A stretch of DNA of 7,562 bases. Source: an uncultured Rikenella sp. (lineage in GTDB: Bacteria > Bacteroidota > Bacteroidia > Bacteroidales > Rikenellaceae). The notes below the pieces were generated by a model. That model did no database searches. It was given only the letters and a program-made list of their open reading frames with translations, and was not told where the DNA came from. Made by a program: the position numbers and the translations under genes. Location of the stretch: the NCBI RefSeq assembly GCF_910579375.1, contig NZ_CAJTUJ010000086.1, positions 1 to 7,562 of the forward strand, given 5' to 3'. Shown piece after piece: positions 1 through 7,049 of this stretch (position 1 is the first letter of the stretch; each line of letters begins with the position of its first letter).

Positions 1-343
1 GGCGACCGACCTCGATCAGCCTTTGACCGGTACCTTCCCGTACTACTCGGATGGGGTTCCCGGTGAAAAATACGGCGCAGGGAACTACAAAGCCACCAAC
101 GGTCGTCTCTACAAGGTAACGGACGACGGCACCGCGGGAACCCCGCTCGCCTGGTACCCCGCCCCGGGCTATCGCTATGCCGGATCGGGCACACTGGGCG
201 AAGTCGGCAGCTACGGATGCAGTTGGGCATCTGCAATCAGGGGGACTAATAGTATAGACTTGAACTTCAATGCGACGTGGCTCTACCCCAGCGGCACAAA
301 CGGTCGTAACCTCGGTCTTCAGTTGCGTTGCCTCTCGGAATAA
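1..343 (+). CDS. C-terminal fragment of a fimbrillin/FISUMP-like surface protein (5' end outside window)
   Basis: The frame is open from the left edge (first full codon at position 2) to a TAA at 341-343, giving 113 visible C-terminal residues. A TTG at 23 lies in frame but is almost certainly internal. The visible part contains PAPGYR (residues 53-58), GTLGEVGSYG (63-72), an aromatic/Trp-Ala-Ser segment and the ending LGLQLRCLSE. This order, a GYR motif, then G.VGSYG..W, then a short beta strand, then G..LRC, is characteristic of the C-terminal domain of FISUMP (Fibrobacter succinogenes major paralogous) and BF2992-type fimbrillin-like proteins of Bacteroidales. Those proteins are usually exported lipoproteins or surface fibre subunits, but the signal peptide and any lipobox would lie upstream of the window. 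Function is inferred from the domain only; adhesion or pilus assembly is a family expectation. The family call is fairly sure, the exact subfamily is not. Confidence 0.72.
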   Translation, partial: ATDLDQPLTGTFPYYSDGVPGEKYGAGNYKATNGRLYKVTDDGTAGTPLAWYPAPGYRYAGSGTLGEVGSYGCSWASAIRGTNSIDLNFNATWLYPSGTNGRNLGLQLRCLSE

Positions 344-345
344 AC

Positions 346-363
346 GGACGCACGGCGTCTTTT
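346..363 (+). terminator. Terminator-like hairpin after the surface-protein gene
   Basis: Two bases after the TAA there is a 5-bp stem (GACGC at 347-351, GCGTC at 355-359) with loop ACG, followed by TTTT at 360-363. It is short but well placed for intrinsic termination. The same structure recurs at 7493-7511, where one G-C pair becomes a G-T wobble, so the pairing is kept. A second hairpin, GGCCG-CCT-CGGCC, follows at 367-379. Confidence 0.45.
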
Positions 364-381
364 ACCGGCCGCCTCGGCCTA
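346..381 (+). repeat. Direct repeat DR1, copy A (36 bases)
   Basis: This 36-base stretch matches 7493-7528 in the same orientation with 31 of 36 bases identical. It includes the terminator-like hairpin, the T run and the GGCCGCCTC segment. Copy A directly follows a stop codon, which suggests a dispersed intergenic or 3'-end repeat. Nothing in it looks coding. Confidence 0.7.
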
Positions 382-464
382 AAAACTGGCAACCTCTACC
401 CGCCCCCCCCAAACAACGAGCAGCCCGCTACCCGCTCCGGACACACCTCGAAAACGTTCGACCT

Positions 465-971
465 ATGCAAAACTTTAAAGAAGAAATCGCACATATCCGC
501 GCCTTCGCCTTCGACGTGGACGGCGTCTTCACCGACGGACGCATCCTGCTGACACCCGACGGCCAGTTCCTCCGCGAATACCACATGCGCGACGGACTCG
601 CCGTGGTGCAAGCCCTGAAAAAAGGCTACCCCATCGCCATCATCTCCGGCGGCAAAGGCGACCAGCTCCGACGGCGGATGGAGGGGCTCGGCATCCGGCA
701 CATCTACACCGGACAGGAGACCAAAGTCGAAGCCCTGCGCGACTTTTCAGCACAGTGCGGCGTGCCGCTCGACCAGATGCTCTACATGGGCGACGACTAC
801 CCCGACCTCGACCCGATGCGCCTCGTCCGGATCTCGGCCGCACCCGCAGACGCCGCCGAAGCGGTCAAAGGAGCCGCCCACTACGTATCCGGATTCAAGG
901 GCGGATACGGCTGCGTGCGCGACATGATCGAACAGGTGCTCCGGTGCCGCGGCGACTGGTTCGAAAACTGA
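465..971 (+). CDS. kdsC: KdsC-family HAD phosphatase (3-deoxy-D-manno-octulosonate 8-phosphate phosphatase)
   Basis: This 168-residue protein is a compact, cap-less HAD hydrolase. It likely removes phosphate from Kdo-8-phosphate to give Kdo, the step before CMP-Kdo formation in lipid A/LPS core synthesis, in the cytoplasm with Mg2+. HAD motif I is DVDGVFTDG (residues 17-25, with Asp17 and Asp19 as nucleophile and acid/base). The family MRDG sequence is at 41-44, motif II is Ser61 in IISGGK, motif III is Lys87, and motif IV is GDDYPD (109-114). The C-terminal GGYGCVRD (146-153) corresponds to the GGRGAVRE loop of KdsC that reaches into the neighbouring subunit's active site. Length fits the family. 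ATG 465 is chosen because the in-frame extension upstream enters the previous gene and adds unrelated sequence. It lies 29 bases before the nuclease gene, so the two probably share a transcript. No clear ribosome binding site is visible. A related sugar-acid phosphatase cannot be excluded. Confidence 0.9.
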   Translation: MQNFKEEIAHIRAFAFDVDGVFTDGRILLTPDGQFLREYHMRDGLAVVQALKKGYPIAIISGGKGDQLRRRMEGLGIRHIYTGQETKVEALRDFSAQCGVPLDQMLYMGDDYPDLDPMRLVRISAAPADAAEAVKGAAHYVSGFKGGYGCVRDMIEQVLRCRGDWFEN

Positions 972-1000
972 CCCTTTTCCTTCAGCCGGCTCCCCCCACT

Positions 1001-3868
1001 ATGAAAAAATTCCTCGACGAAGTCGCCCGGCACCTCTACTCCGCCTACGGCAGCGGCATCTCCGACCTGCACATCGTCTTTCCCGGCAAACGCGCCCGGC
1101 TCTTCTTCAACGAAGCCCTGCTCGCGCTGAGCGACGGACGGCCCATGTGGCAGCCCCGCTACCTCTCGATGGACGACCTCGTCCGGAGCCTCTCGCCGCT
1201 CGCCGTCGGCGAGCGGCTGCGACTCGTCGCCGAGCTCTACCCCGTCTATCGCGCCTACCACGACGAACCCTTCGACCGCTTCTTCCGGTGGGGCGAGATG
1301 CTCCTCGCCGACTTCGACACCATCGACAAATACGGCATCGACGCCGCCGCACTGTATGCCAACATCAGCGACCTGCACGACATTGAAGCGCACTTCGGCG
1401 GCCTCTTCGCCGGGAACGACGAGGCCATGACCCTCGTGCGGAACTTCTGGAGCTCGCTCGACCGGCAGGCGGTGCAGTCCGACGAACAGCGGCAATTTCT
1501 GAAAATCTGGCGGTCGCTGTTCGACATCTACACCCGGTACAAAGCGCGGCTGCGCGAGCTGGGGATCGGCTACAGCGGCATGATCTACCGCGACGTGGCC
1601 GACAGTCTCCGGGTCTCGGAGACGGGAGCCGTCACCGACGAACGGTTCGCCGGGAAGACCTTCTGCTTCGTCGGCTTCAACGCCCTGAACGACTGCGAGA
1701 AACGCCTCTTCGACTACCTCCGCGAGATCGGCGCCGGGCAATTCTACTGGGACTACGACAACTACTTCTACCGCTCGGAGAGCCAGGAAGCCGGTCGGTT
1801 CATCCGCCGCGACGTGGCCCGCTTCGGCGACGACACCCCGGACTTCGACCGCGACAACTTCGTGCGGCCCAAACGCATCGAAGCCATCTCGACCCCGTCG
1901 GACGTCTTGCAGTGCAAAGCCTTGTACCGCGAGCTCCGGCGCATCCACGACGAGCAGGGGTTCGTGGACAAGGAGACCGCCATCGTGCTCACCGACGAAG
2001 CCCTCCTGCTGCCCGTGCTCCACTCGATTCCGCCGGAGATCGCGAGCCTGAACGTCACGATGGGCTATCCGCTGGCCGGCACGGTGCCTTATCTGCTGCT
2101 GGAACGGCTCCTGTCGCTCCAGCGGCACGCGCGCGAGGGGCTCTTCTCGCACACCGACGTGTCGGGCATACTGAACCACCCGTACGTCGTCGAACGGTGC
2201 GGCCGCGCGGCGCGAGAAGCGCTGAAAACGATTCGGGAAGGACAGACGATCTGGATCGAACCGGCCTTTTTCGCCGGTCAGGGCCTGCTGGAGCGTATTT
2301 TCCGGCCGGTGACGGGCGTCGAGGAGATGCAGGCTTACATCGAGGATATTCTCTCGGGCTTCGGAGCCGTGGATTCCGACTCCGAGGAGGCGCGCGAACG
2401 GAAAGAGTTCATTTTCACGATCCTCGACCACGTGGCGAAGCTCGGGGCGACGATACGGGACTGCGGCATCGAGTTTCCGGCGGGCATCTACCACTCGCTG
2501 CTGCGGCAGTCGCTGGCCCAGAGCCGGGTGCCGTACGAGGGGGAGCCGCTGAGCGGTTTGCAGATCATGGGGATTCTCGAAACGCGGAACCTCGATTTCG
2601 ACAACGTGATCCTGCTCTCGCTCACGGACGACACCTTCCCGGGGAACCGCGAGGGGAGCTCCTACATCCCGTTCAACCTGCGGCAGGCCTTCGGACTCCC
2701 CACGCCGCAGGATCACGAGGCGATGTACGCCTACTACTTCTACCGCCTGATCGCGCGGTGCCGACGGCTCACGATGATGTACAGCTCGGCGGCCGACGAA
2801 CGCTGCACGGGCGAGCAGAGCCGCTATATCTACCAGCTGGAGTACGAGTCGCCGCACCGGGTGGAGCGGTCGAACGTCAACCTGCGGATCGACTACCGGC
2901 CGGTGGAAGCGATCCGGGTCGAAAAGTCGCCGGAGGTGCTGCAACGGCTGGAGACGATGGCGTTCTACCCGTCGAAGCTCAACCGCTACATCGACTGCCC
3001 GTTGAAGTTCTACTTCGCGGACATCGAGCGGCTCGAAACGCCGGAGGAGCTGGAGGAGGAGGCCTCGCATTTAGACGTGGGAAATACGCTGCACCGGGCA
3101 TTGGAGGCGCTCTACACACCGCTCCTGAAGCGGCCGGATGCGGCACGGGCGGTAGCGGAGTTCGATCGGGAGGGGGTGATACGGGCCACGGAAGCGGCAA
3201 TGGCTGAAGTCATGGGAGCCCGCGGACGGGATGTGTCGCTCAGCGGACGGATGCAGCTGCATCGCGACACGGTGGCGCGGTACGCGGAACACATCCTGCG
3301 CTACGATGCGCGGTCGCAGGCGGAACCGTTCACGGTGGTGGCGTTGGAACAACGGCTGAAGCATGCGTTTCACTTCGGCGACCGGGAGGTGGTGCTGGCG
3401 GGGGTGGCAGACCGGATCGACCGGATGGCGAGCGGCGCGCTGCGGATCGTGGACTACAAAAGCGGGGGGGATACGCCGGAGTTTCCGTCGCCGGAGAGCC
3501 TCTTCTCGAACGAGGCGGTGAACACACGCACGGGCGAGCTGCGCTACGAGGCGCACAACGGGGCGGTGTTGCAGACGTTGCTCTACGGACTGATTCTGAA
3601 TGGGATGCGACCGGCGGCACGGGTACAGACGGAGCTCTACGTGGCGCGGCGGATGGGGACGGTCGATTTCTCGCCGATTCCGGTCTGCAAGGACGAGGCG
3701 GGCGCACCGGTCGAGATCGAGGCATTGGACGAGGAGCTCCGCCAAAAGCTGTTGCAAGGTTTGGAGGAGCTTTTCGCTTCGCTGTTCGACGCTTCGGTAC
3801 CGTTCTCTCAAACGGAGCATCACCGCACGTGCGAGTTCTGCGACTTTCGTCCGCTCTGCCGGCGGTAA
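1001..3868 (+). CDS. AddB-like PD-(D/E)XK exonuclease with Fe-S cysteine motif
   Basis: The 955-residue protein resembles AddB, the RecC/RecB-nuclease-like subunit of AddAB, which resects double-strand breaks for RecA. The C-terminal RecB-family nuclease has His698 (LHRALE), Asp804 (GVADRID), Asp818-Tyr-Lys820 (DYKSG) and Gln858-x3-Tyr862. It is framed by an AddB-type four-cysteine 4Fe-4S motif: Cys666 (IDCPLKFYF), then Cys944, Cys947 and Cys953 near the very end. The middle holds a UvrD/AddB-like segment around residues 521-548 (QIMGILETR, then LTDDTFPG). The N-terminal start (HIVFPGKRARLFF, 24-37) sits where helicases carry a Walker A loop, but no GxxxxGKT is present, so this half is probably a non-hydrolysing scaffold. 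ATG 1001 fits the usual start; the open frame upstream only overlaps kdsC. No AddA/UvrD helicase partner follows: the gene ends at TAA 3866-3868 and meets a repeat region. Codon choice drifts from C-ending to G-ending along the gene. Family call is firm; full AddB equivalence is inferred. Confidence 0.88.
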   Translation: MKKFLDEVARHLYSAYGSGISDLHIVFPGKRARLFFNEALLALSDGRPMWQPRYLSMDDLVRSLSPLAVGERLRLVAELYPVYRAYHDEPFDRFFRWGEMLLADFDTIDKYGIDAAALYANISDLHDIEAHFGGLFAGNDEAMTLVRNFWSSLDRQAVQSDEQRQFLKIWRSLFDIYTRYKARLRELGIGYSGMIYRDVADSLRVSETGAVTDERFAGKTFCFVGFNALNDCEKRLFDYLREIGAGQFYWDYDNYFYRSESQEAGRFIRRDVARFGDDTPDFDRDNFVRPKRIEAISTPSDVLQCKALYRELRRIHDEQGFVDKETAIVLTDEALLLPVLHSIPPEIASLNVTMGYPLAGTVPYLLLERLLSLQRHAREGLFSHTDVSGILNHPYVVERCGRAAREALKTIREGQTIWIEPAFFAGQGLLERIFRPVTGVEEMQAYIEDILSGFGAVDSDSEEARERKEFIFTILDHVAKLGATIRDCGIEFPAGIYHSLLRQSLAQSRVPYEGEPLSGLQIMGILETRNLDFDNVILLSLTDDTFPGNREGSSYIPFNLRQAFGLPTPQDHEAMYAYYFYRLIARCRRLTMMYSSAADERCTGEQSRYIYQLEYESPHRVERSNVNLRIDYRPVEAIRVEKSPEVLQRLETMAFYPSKLNRYIDCPLKFYFADIERLETPEELEEEASHLDVGNTLHRALEALYTPLLKRPDAARAVAEFDREGVIRATEAAMAEVMGARGRDVSLSGRMQLHRDTVARYAEHILRYDARSQAEPFTVVALEQRLKHAFHFGDREVVLAGVADRIDRMASGALRIVDYKSGGDTPEFPSPESLFSNEAVNTRTGELRYEAHNGAVLQTLLYGLILNGMRPAARVQTELYVARRMGTVDFSPIPVCKDEAGAPVEIEALDEELRQKLLQGLEELFASLFDASVPFSQTEHHRTCEFCDFRPLCRR

Positions 3869-3910
3869 ACGGCAGATATTTCTGTATATTTCCTTGGGTT
3901 GGAGGGTACT

Positions 3911-4005
3911 GTTCTTTTTCTGAAGAGCCGAGCGGCGTTACTTGAGCAGAGACCGCAAGCGGGCTATGCCGAGTTAGCGCGAGGAAGCCTTCGGGCAAAA
4001 AGAAC
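3911..4005 (-). repeat. Hairpin element H1, expanded-loop copy
   Basis: GTTCTTTTT (3911-3919) and AAAAAGAAC (3997-4005) form a perfect 9-bp inverted repeat around a 77-base interior. Read on the minus strand, the outer flank is AAAG followed by a T-rich run and then the stem, the same order as at 7097-7132. There the loop is only about 2-4 bases. This copy therefore looks like the same element with extra sequence in its loop. Confidence 0.5.
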
Positions 4006-4064
4006 CAAAAAGACTTTCGACGGATGCTAACGCATCCTCCAGCTGCCGACGGCCCAACTCTCGG
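4001..4064 (-). repeat. Long inverted repeat, left arm
   Basis: The 64 bases match the reverse complement of 7050-7113 at about 58 of 64 positions with no gaps. The core contains the hairpin GGATGC-TAAC-GCATCC (4022-4037) and the segment GCTGCCGACGGCCCAA (4042-4057). The two arms face each other across the permease gene. The match continues loosely outward to GGAGGGTACTG at 3901-3911, which appears inverted as CAGTACCCTCC at 7310-7320. Confidence 0.85.
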
Positions 4065-4073
4065 ACTGTTCAT

Positions 4074-4151
4074 CGGGCTGGGTTTTTCCGGCGTAGCGCG
4101 CTTGAGTTCTTTACCCGTTATTTAGCGCGCTCGCCGAGAAAACCCAGCCCG
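4074..4151. repeat. Long imperfect hairpin HP-L (about 25 bp of stem)
   Basis: Three collinear arm pairs stack: CGGGCTGGGTTTT (4074-4086) with AAAACCCAGCCCG (4139-4151), CGGCG (4089-4093) with CGCCG (4132-4136), and AGCGCGC (4095-4101) with GCGCGCT (4125-4131). Bases 4102-4124 are left as an AT-richer loop. All 25 pairs are Watson-Crick, with only 1-2 base internal interruptions. There is no T run after either arm, so an intrinsic terminator is unlikely. It may be a folded RNA or a palindromic repeat core. Confidence 0.75.
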
Positions 4152-4206
4152 ACAGACTCGCGAAACATGAGGACTGCGGAGCCTAAGGAGTAGCGTAGCT
4201 AGCATA

Positions 4207-4262
4207 AAAGTTTTTGGTGCCGCTTTTTTCAAAAAGCGGCAGTTCCGACCGGCTCAAAGCTC
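4207..4262 (+). repeat. Hairpin element H1, GC-clamped copy
   Basis: AAAGTTTTT-GGT is followed by a perfect 10-bp stem, GCCGCTTTTT (4219-4228) with AAAAAGCGGC (4231-4240), then CAG and, 12 bases later, CTCAAAGCTCGACCGCG. The flanks match 7097-7160 while the stem sequence differs; both arms have changed together. Confidence 0.7.
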
Positions 4263-4450
4263 GACCGCGGCAATTCTTGCCGAATTGGCTCACCGCCAAT
4301 CGGCAGAATATGCCCTCTTAAAGCAGACGGGCGGCTTGTCCGATGAGAGGGAACTGGCCTCAGGCCGGCCTGGCCCCGCGTGCCCGCGGTGGGCAATGGA
4401 CTGGAGCAGCCCAAGCAGACTCTTCCTGACCGGAATCACAACAACTCGCA

Positions 4451-6811
4451 TCAGTCACGGATCGCCACGACCGGGTTGGCCCGCGTCGCCTTCAGCGACT
4501 GCCACAGCACCGTGAAAAACGCGATCGCGAACGCCGCCAATCCCGCCAGCCCGAAAATCGTCCACGACAGCGGTATCCGATAAGCGTATCCCGACAGCCA
4601 CTCACTCATCACGTACCAGATCACCGGCACCGCCAGCACGAACGCAACCACCACCAACCGCAGGAAACTCGTCATCAACCGCGTCAGCACCTGCCCGTTC
4701 GTCGCCCCGAACACCTTCCGAATCGCCACCTCCTGCGCCCGCTGACGCATAAAGTAAGTCGCCATAGCCAGCATCCCCAACGCCGAAATCACGATCGCCA
4801 CGAACGACAAGTAGGTGAGAATCTGCGCCGTCCGCTCCTGCGACTCGTACTGCCGCTGGATCTGGTCGTCGAGGAACGACCCCATGAAGAGCTGACCGCC
4901 CTTGTAACCGTTGTACCAATCCCGCACCCGGTTCATCGCCCCGAACGGATCGGCCGGCGACACCCGGATCAGGATACTCCACGGGTAAAACTGATCCTCC
5001 GGCAGCTGGCGGATCATCGCCTCGCCGATCGGCTTACCCAAGTCCGTCGTGTGGAAATCCCGCACCATCCCCAACAGCGGCGCCGGCGTATCCCATTGCC
5101 CCGGATCGAAACACTCCGTGGCATCGTCCGGCAGTTCCAGCCGTTTCCACGCCGTCTCGTTGATCCATACCCCCCGATCGCTCACCACCCCCGTCCGATG
5201 CAGCACCTCGAAACCCATCATCTCCATGTAGGTCGAGTCGCCGACAAACATCTGAAAACTGTGCTGCCGCCCCTCCTTGTCCCGGGCCGAGTTATTGTTC
5301 CCGCCGTCAGCCGGCGTACCGGCCACGAAAGCCACCTGTTCGACCCCCGGGATCGCCATCAGCTGGCTCCGCACCGCCGCCCGTTCCGCCGCATTCTCCG
5401 TCATATTGTCGCACGTCAGCAGATAATCGTGCCGATATCCCAGGTCGGTCTTCATCATGAAGTTCGTCTGCCGGATCACCGTAATCGTACAGCCGATCAA
5501 AGCAATCGTAATGCAGTACTGGAACGCGATCAGAATCTTGCTGTATACCATTTTGGTCTGCCGCCGGAAAGTTCCCCTCACGACGTCGATCGGTTTGAAG
5601 CGCGTCAGCACATAAGCCGGCACGAGCCCCGAGATGACGCCGATCACCACAACCCCGCCCAATGCCAGCGCCACATTGCCCGCCGTGAAACTATCCGCGA
5701 GGGAGGTGTCGCACCCCATTACCTCCCGGAACCACGGTTCGATGGTCTGGGCCAGCAGCAGGCCGATGCAGAGCGAGACGAAACAGATGATCAGCGACTC
5801 GAGAATAAACCCGCCGAAGAGGCTTCCCCGCGAACCGCCCAGCAGGCGCCGGGTAGCCGCCTCCTGAGCCCGGAAGCCGCTCTGAGCCACCGACAGGTTG
5901 ATGTAGTTGATGATGGCGAAGGCCAGAATCAGCAGCGCCGTCGCCCCCAGGACGGTCAGGAAGCGGGCGTCATTGGAGCGATTCGCGCTGAAACTCTGTC
6001 TCGAACTGAAATAGACCTCTTCCAACGGTTCGAACGAGGCATGGTTGGTCGAATCGTGACGGAAAAGCCAATACATGTCATTGGAATGCACGTATTCGTC
6101 CAGGTCGGCCGCCTTGGCCGGCAGATCGGCTTGCCGATGGGCCATAAAATAAATTTCCACGGCACACCATCCGCTATGCCCCATCATATTCATTCCCCAT
6201 GCCGAACTTATATTATCGAGCCAGAGCAGGAAATCGGGGTTGGCAAAATGGGTCTCTTTGTCGAAGTCGGCCACCACGCCGCTGACCACCAGCTCGCCGA
6301 ATCCGTCTACACGAATCGTCTTTCCCAAGGCCGGTTGGTTGCCGAAAAGTTTGCGGGCGTAGGACTCGGTAAGCACCGTTTCGCCTTTGGTCAGCAAGGC
6401 CTGTTCGGGCGTCCCCTCGACGAACGGGAACGAGAAGATCCGGAAAAACGAGGAGTCGGTCATCAACGCATTTCCGATATACCGCACCGGCTCGGCACCG
6501 TTCTCGGATTCGACCGACACTTCCCACCCATATTTATTGTAAGTCAAGGTATACCGTTCGATTTCGGGATACCGATTGGCCAGATCCGGCGCGGTCGGCG
6601 GGGCGAAATTCGTCTGCGAGGAACCGACGATGCGATAGATGCGATCCCGATTGACCTGCGACCGATTGACGGCGACTTCATCCTGCACGTATAGCCCAAT
6701 GAGCACGACGAACGTAAGCGATACGGCAAATCCGAAGATGTTGATGGCGGTAAAGAGTTTGTTCCGTTTCAGGAAGTTCCAGAAAGACTTCAGTTGCAGA
6801 AAATTACCCAT
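4451..6811 (-). CDS. FtsX/MacB-type ABC-transporter permease
   Basis: The product is 786 residues from ATG 6811 to TGA 4453-4451. It is an inner-membrane permease of the FtsX/MacB fold, the class that works with a MacB/LolD-type ATPase to drive export or mechanotransmission of a periplasmic substrate. A short cytoplasmic start and TM1 (about 19-41) precede a MacB-like periplasmic domain (about 42-282). The first FtsX core has TM2-TM4 near 284-306, 334-356 and 380-402, with the coupling sequence EAATRRLLGGSRGSL. TM5 (425-446) and a second periplasmic domain follow. The second core has TM6-TM8 near 663-687, 715-736 and 749-770, with QEVAIRKVFGATNGQVL. The ending TRANPVVAIRD is typical of Bacteroidetes members. 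The two duplicated halves and the length fit the eight-TM family. The in-frame TTG at 6868 is less likely as start because it adds atypical residues and overlaps a promoter-like motif. No ATPase or adaptor is adjacent, so substrate is unknown. Inverted repeats flank the gene. Confidence 0.9.
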   Translation of the reverse strand: MGNFLQLKSFWNFLKRNKLFTAINIFGFAVSLTFVVLIGLYVQDEVAVNRSQVNRDRIYRIVGSSQTNFAPPTAPDLANRYPEIERYTLTYNKYGWEVSVESENGAEPVRYIGNALMTDSSFFRIFSFPFVEGTPEQALLTKGETVLTESYARKLFGNQPALGKTIRVDGFGELVVSGVVADFDKETHFANPDFLLWLDNISSAWGMNMMGHSGWCAVEIYFMAHRQADLPAKAADLDEYVHSNDMYWLFRHDSTNHASFEPLEEVYFSSRQSFSANRSNDARFLTVLGATALLILAFAIINYINLSVAQSGFRAQEAATRRLLGGSRGSLFGGFILESLIICFVSLCIGLLLAQTIEPWFREVMGCDTSLADSFTAGNVALALGGVVVIGVISGLVPAYVLTRFKPIDVVRGTFRRQTKMVYSKILIAFQYCITIALIGCTITVIRQTNFMMKTDLGYRHDYLLTCDNMTENAAERAAVRSQLMAIPGVEQVAFVAGTPADGGNNNSARDKEGRQHSFQMFVGDSTYMEMMGFEVLHRTGVVSDRGVWINETAWKRLELPDDATECFDPGQWDTPAPLLGMVRDFHTTDLGKPIGEAMIRQLPEDQFYPWSILIRVSPADPFGAMNRVRDWYNGYKGGQLFMGSFLDDQIQRQYESQERTAQILTYLSFVAIVISALGMLAMATYFMRQRAQEVAIRKVFGATNGQVLTRLMTSFLRLVVVAFVLAVPVIWYVMSEWLSGYAYRIPLSWTIFGLAGLAAFAIAFFTVLWQSLKATRANPVVAIRD

Positions 6812-6855
6812 AATATGACGAATCAACAAGTTTGTTTTCACAAGGATTGATACAG

Positions 6856-6863
6856 CAAACATA
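6856..6863 (-). promoter_or_regulatory. Candidate Bacteroidetes -7 box of the permease gene
   Basis: The minus strand reads TATGTTTG here, an exact fit to the TAnnTTTG -7 consensus of Bacteroidetes housekeeping promoters. It ends 44 bases before ATG 6811, which would leave a leader of roughly 35-40 bases. A matching -33 TTG at the expected distance is not evident, so the call rests on one motif. It supports ATG 6811 over the TTG at 6868. Confidence 0.35.
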
Positions 6864-6895
6864 AACAATATCCTTATTTTTCTTTTATCCGAGAC

Positions 6896-6910
6896 AAAAA
6901 AAAAAAAAAA
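6896..6910. repeat. Poly(A) tract of 15 (poly(T) on the permease strand)
   Basis: Fifteen consecutive A residues lie in an AT-rich patch (about 6862-6960) upstream of the permease gene, in a GC-rich window. On the permease strand this is a T15 tract about 85 bases before ATG 6811. Such tracts are prone to slippage and can bend DNA; whether it affects this promoter is unknown. Confidence 0.8.
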
Positions 6911-7001
6911 CAGATAATTATATCAATTTACGTCAAATACACCACAAACAGGCCGACAAATCCTGACACCTGAGCCGATTTTCCAATGAGATGCGAACAG
7001 G

Positions 7002-7032
7002 GAGCTGGGCCGAGGCTGCCCATTCCGAGTGC
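7002..7032 (+). repeat. Direct repeat DR2, copy A (31 bases)
   Basis: This copy matches 7250-7280 in the same orientation at 28 of 31 positions. The last 20 bases (from AGGCTGCCCATT to GAGTGC) are identical. It lies 17 bases before the right arm of the long inverted repeat. Confidence 0.8.
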
Positions 7033-7049
7033 AGCACGCCCCGCGCGGA

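Larger units (their letters stand above)
3869..4450. other. Gene-free, repeat-rich intergenic region between convergent genes
   Basis: These 582 bases lie between the 3' ends of the nuclease gene and the permease gene. I find no credible coding sequence. The region holds an arm of the long inverted repeat (4001-4064), two AAAG/T-rich hairpin elements (3911-4005 and 4207-4262), a long hairpin (4074-4151) and smaller palindromes. These include GCCGA(A)TTGGC/GCCAATCGGC at 4279-4304 and CAGGCCGGCCTG at 4361-4372. No hairpin followed by a T run was found that would clearly terminate either convergent gene. Confidence 0.75.

Noticed and set aside
881..3070. A 729-codon open frame on the minus strand opposite the nuclease gene
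   Set aside because: It is in exact codon register with the plus-strand gene, so it only requires the absence of TTA, CTA and TCA codons there, which are rare at this GC content. It is rich in Arg, Val and Glu and shows no recognisable domain.
3330..4073. A 247-codon minus-strand frame covering the nuclease 3' end and the left inverted repeat
   Set aside because: It is Arg/Pro/Ser-rich, overlaps a certain gene by over 500 bases, and its N-terminal part is translated repeat sequence.
4219..4240. GCCGC-T-rich hairpin as an intrinsic terminator for the convergent genes
   Set aside because: The T and A runs are inside the stem. Neither strand has a T tract directly after the closing arm.
5051..6694. 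A 547-codon plus-strand open frame opposite the permease gene
   Set aside because: It is again in codon register with a clear membrane-protein gene and explained by the lack of the same three codons. The translation is His/Arg/Pro-rich with no domain.
6812..6868. Longer permease start at the TTG codon at 6868
   Set aside because: The extra 19 residues do not resemble the usual family start, which begins a few residues before the LKSFWNFLKRNKLF segment, and the TTG would overlap the candidate promoter. ATG 6811 is preferred.
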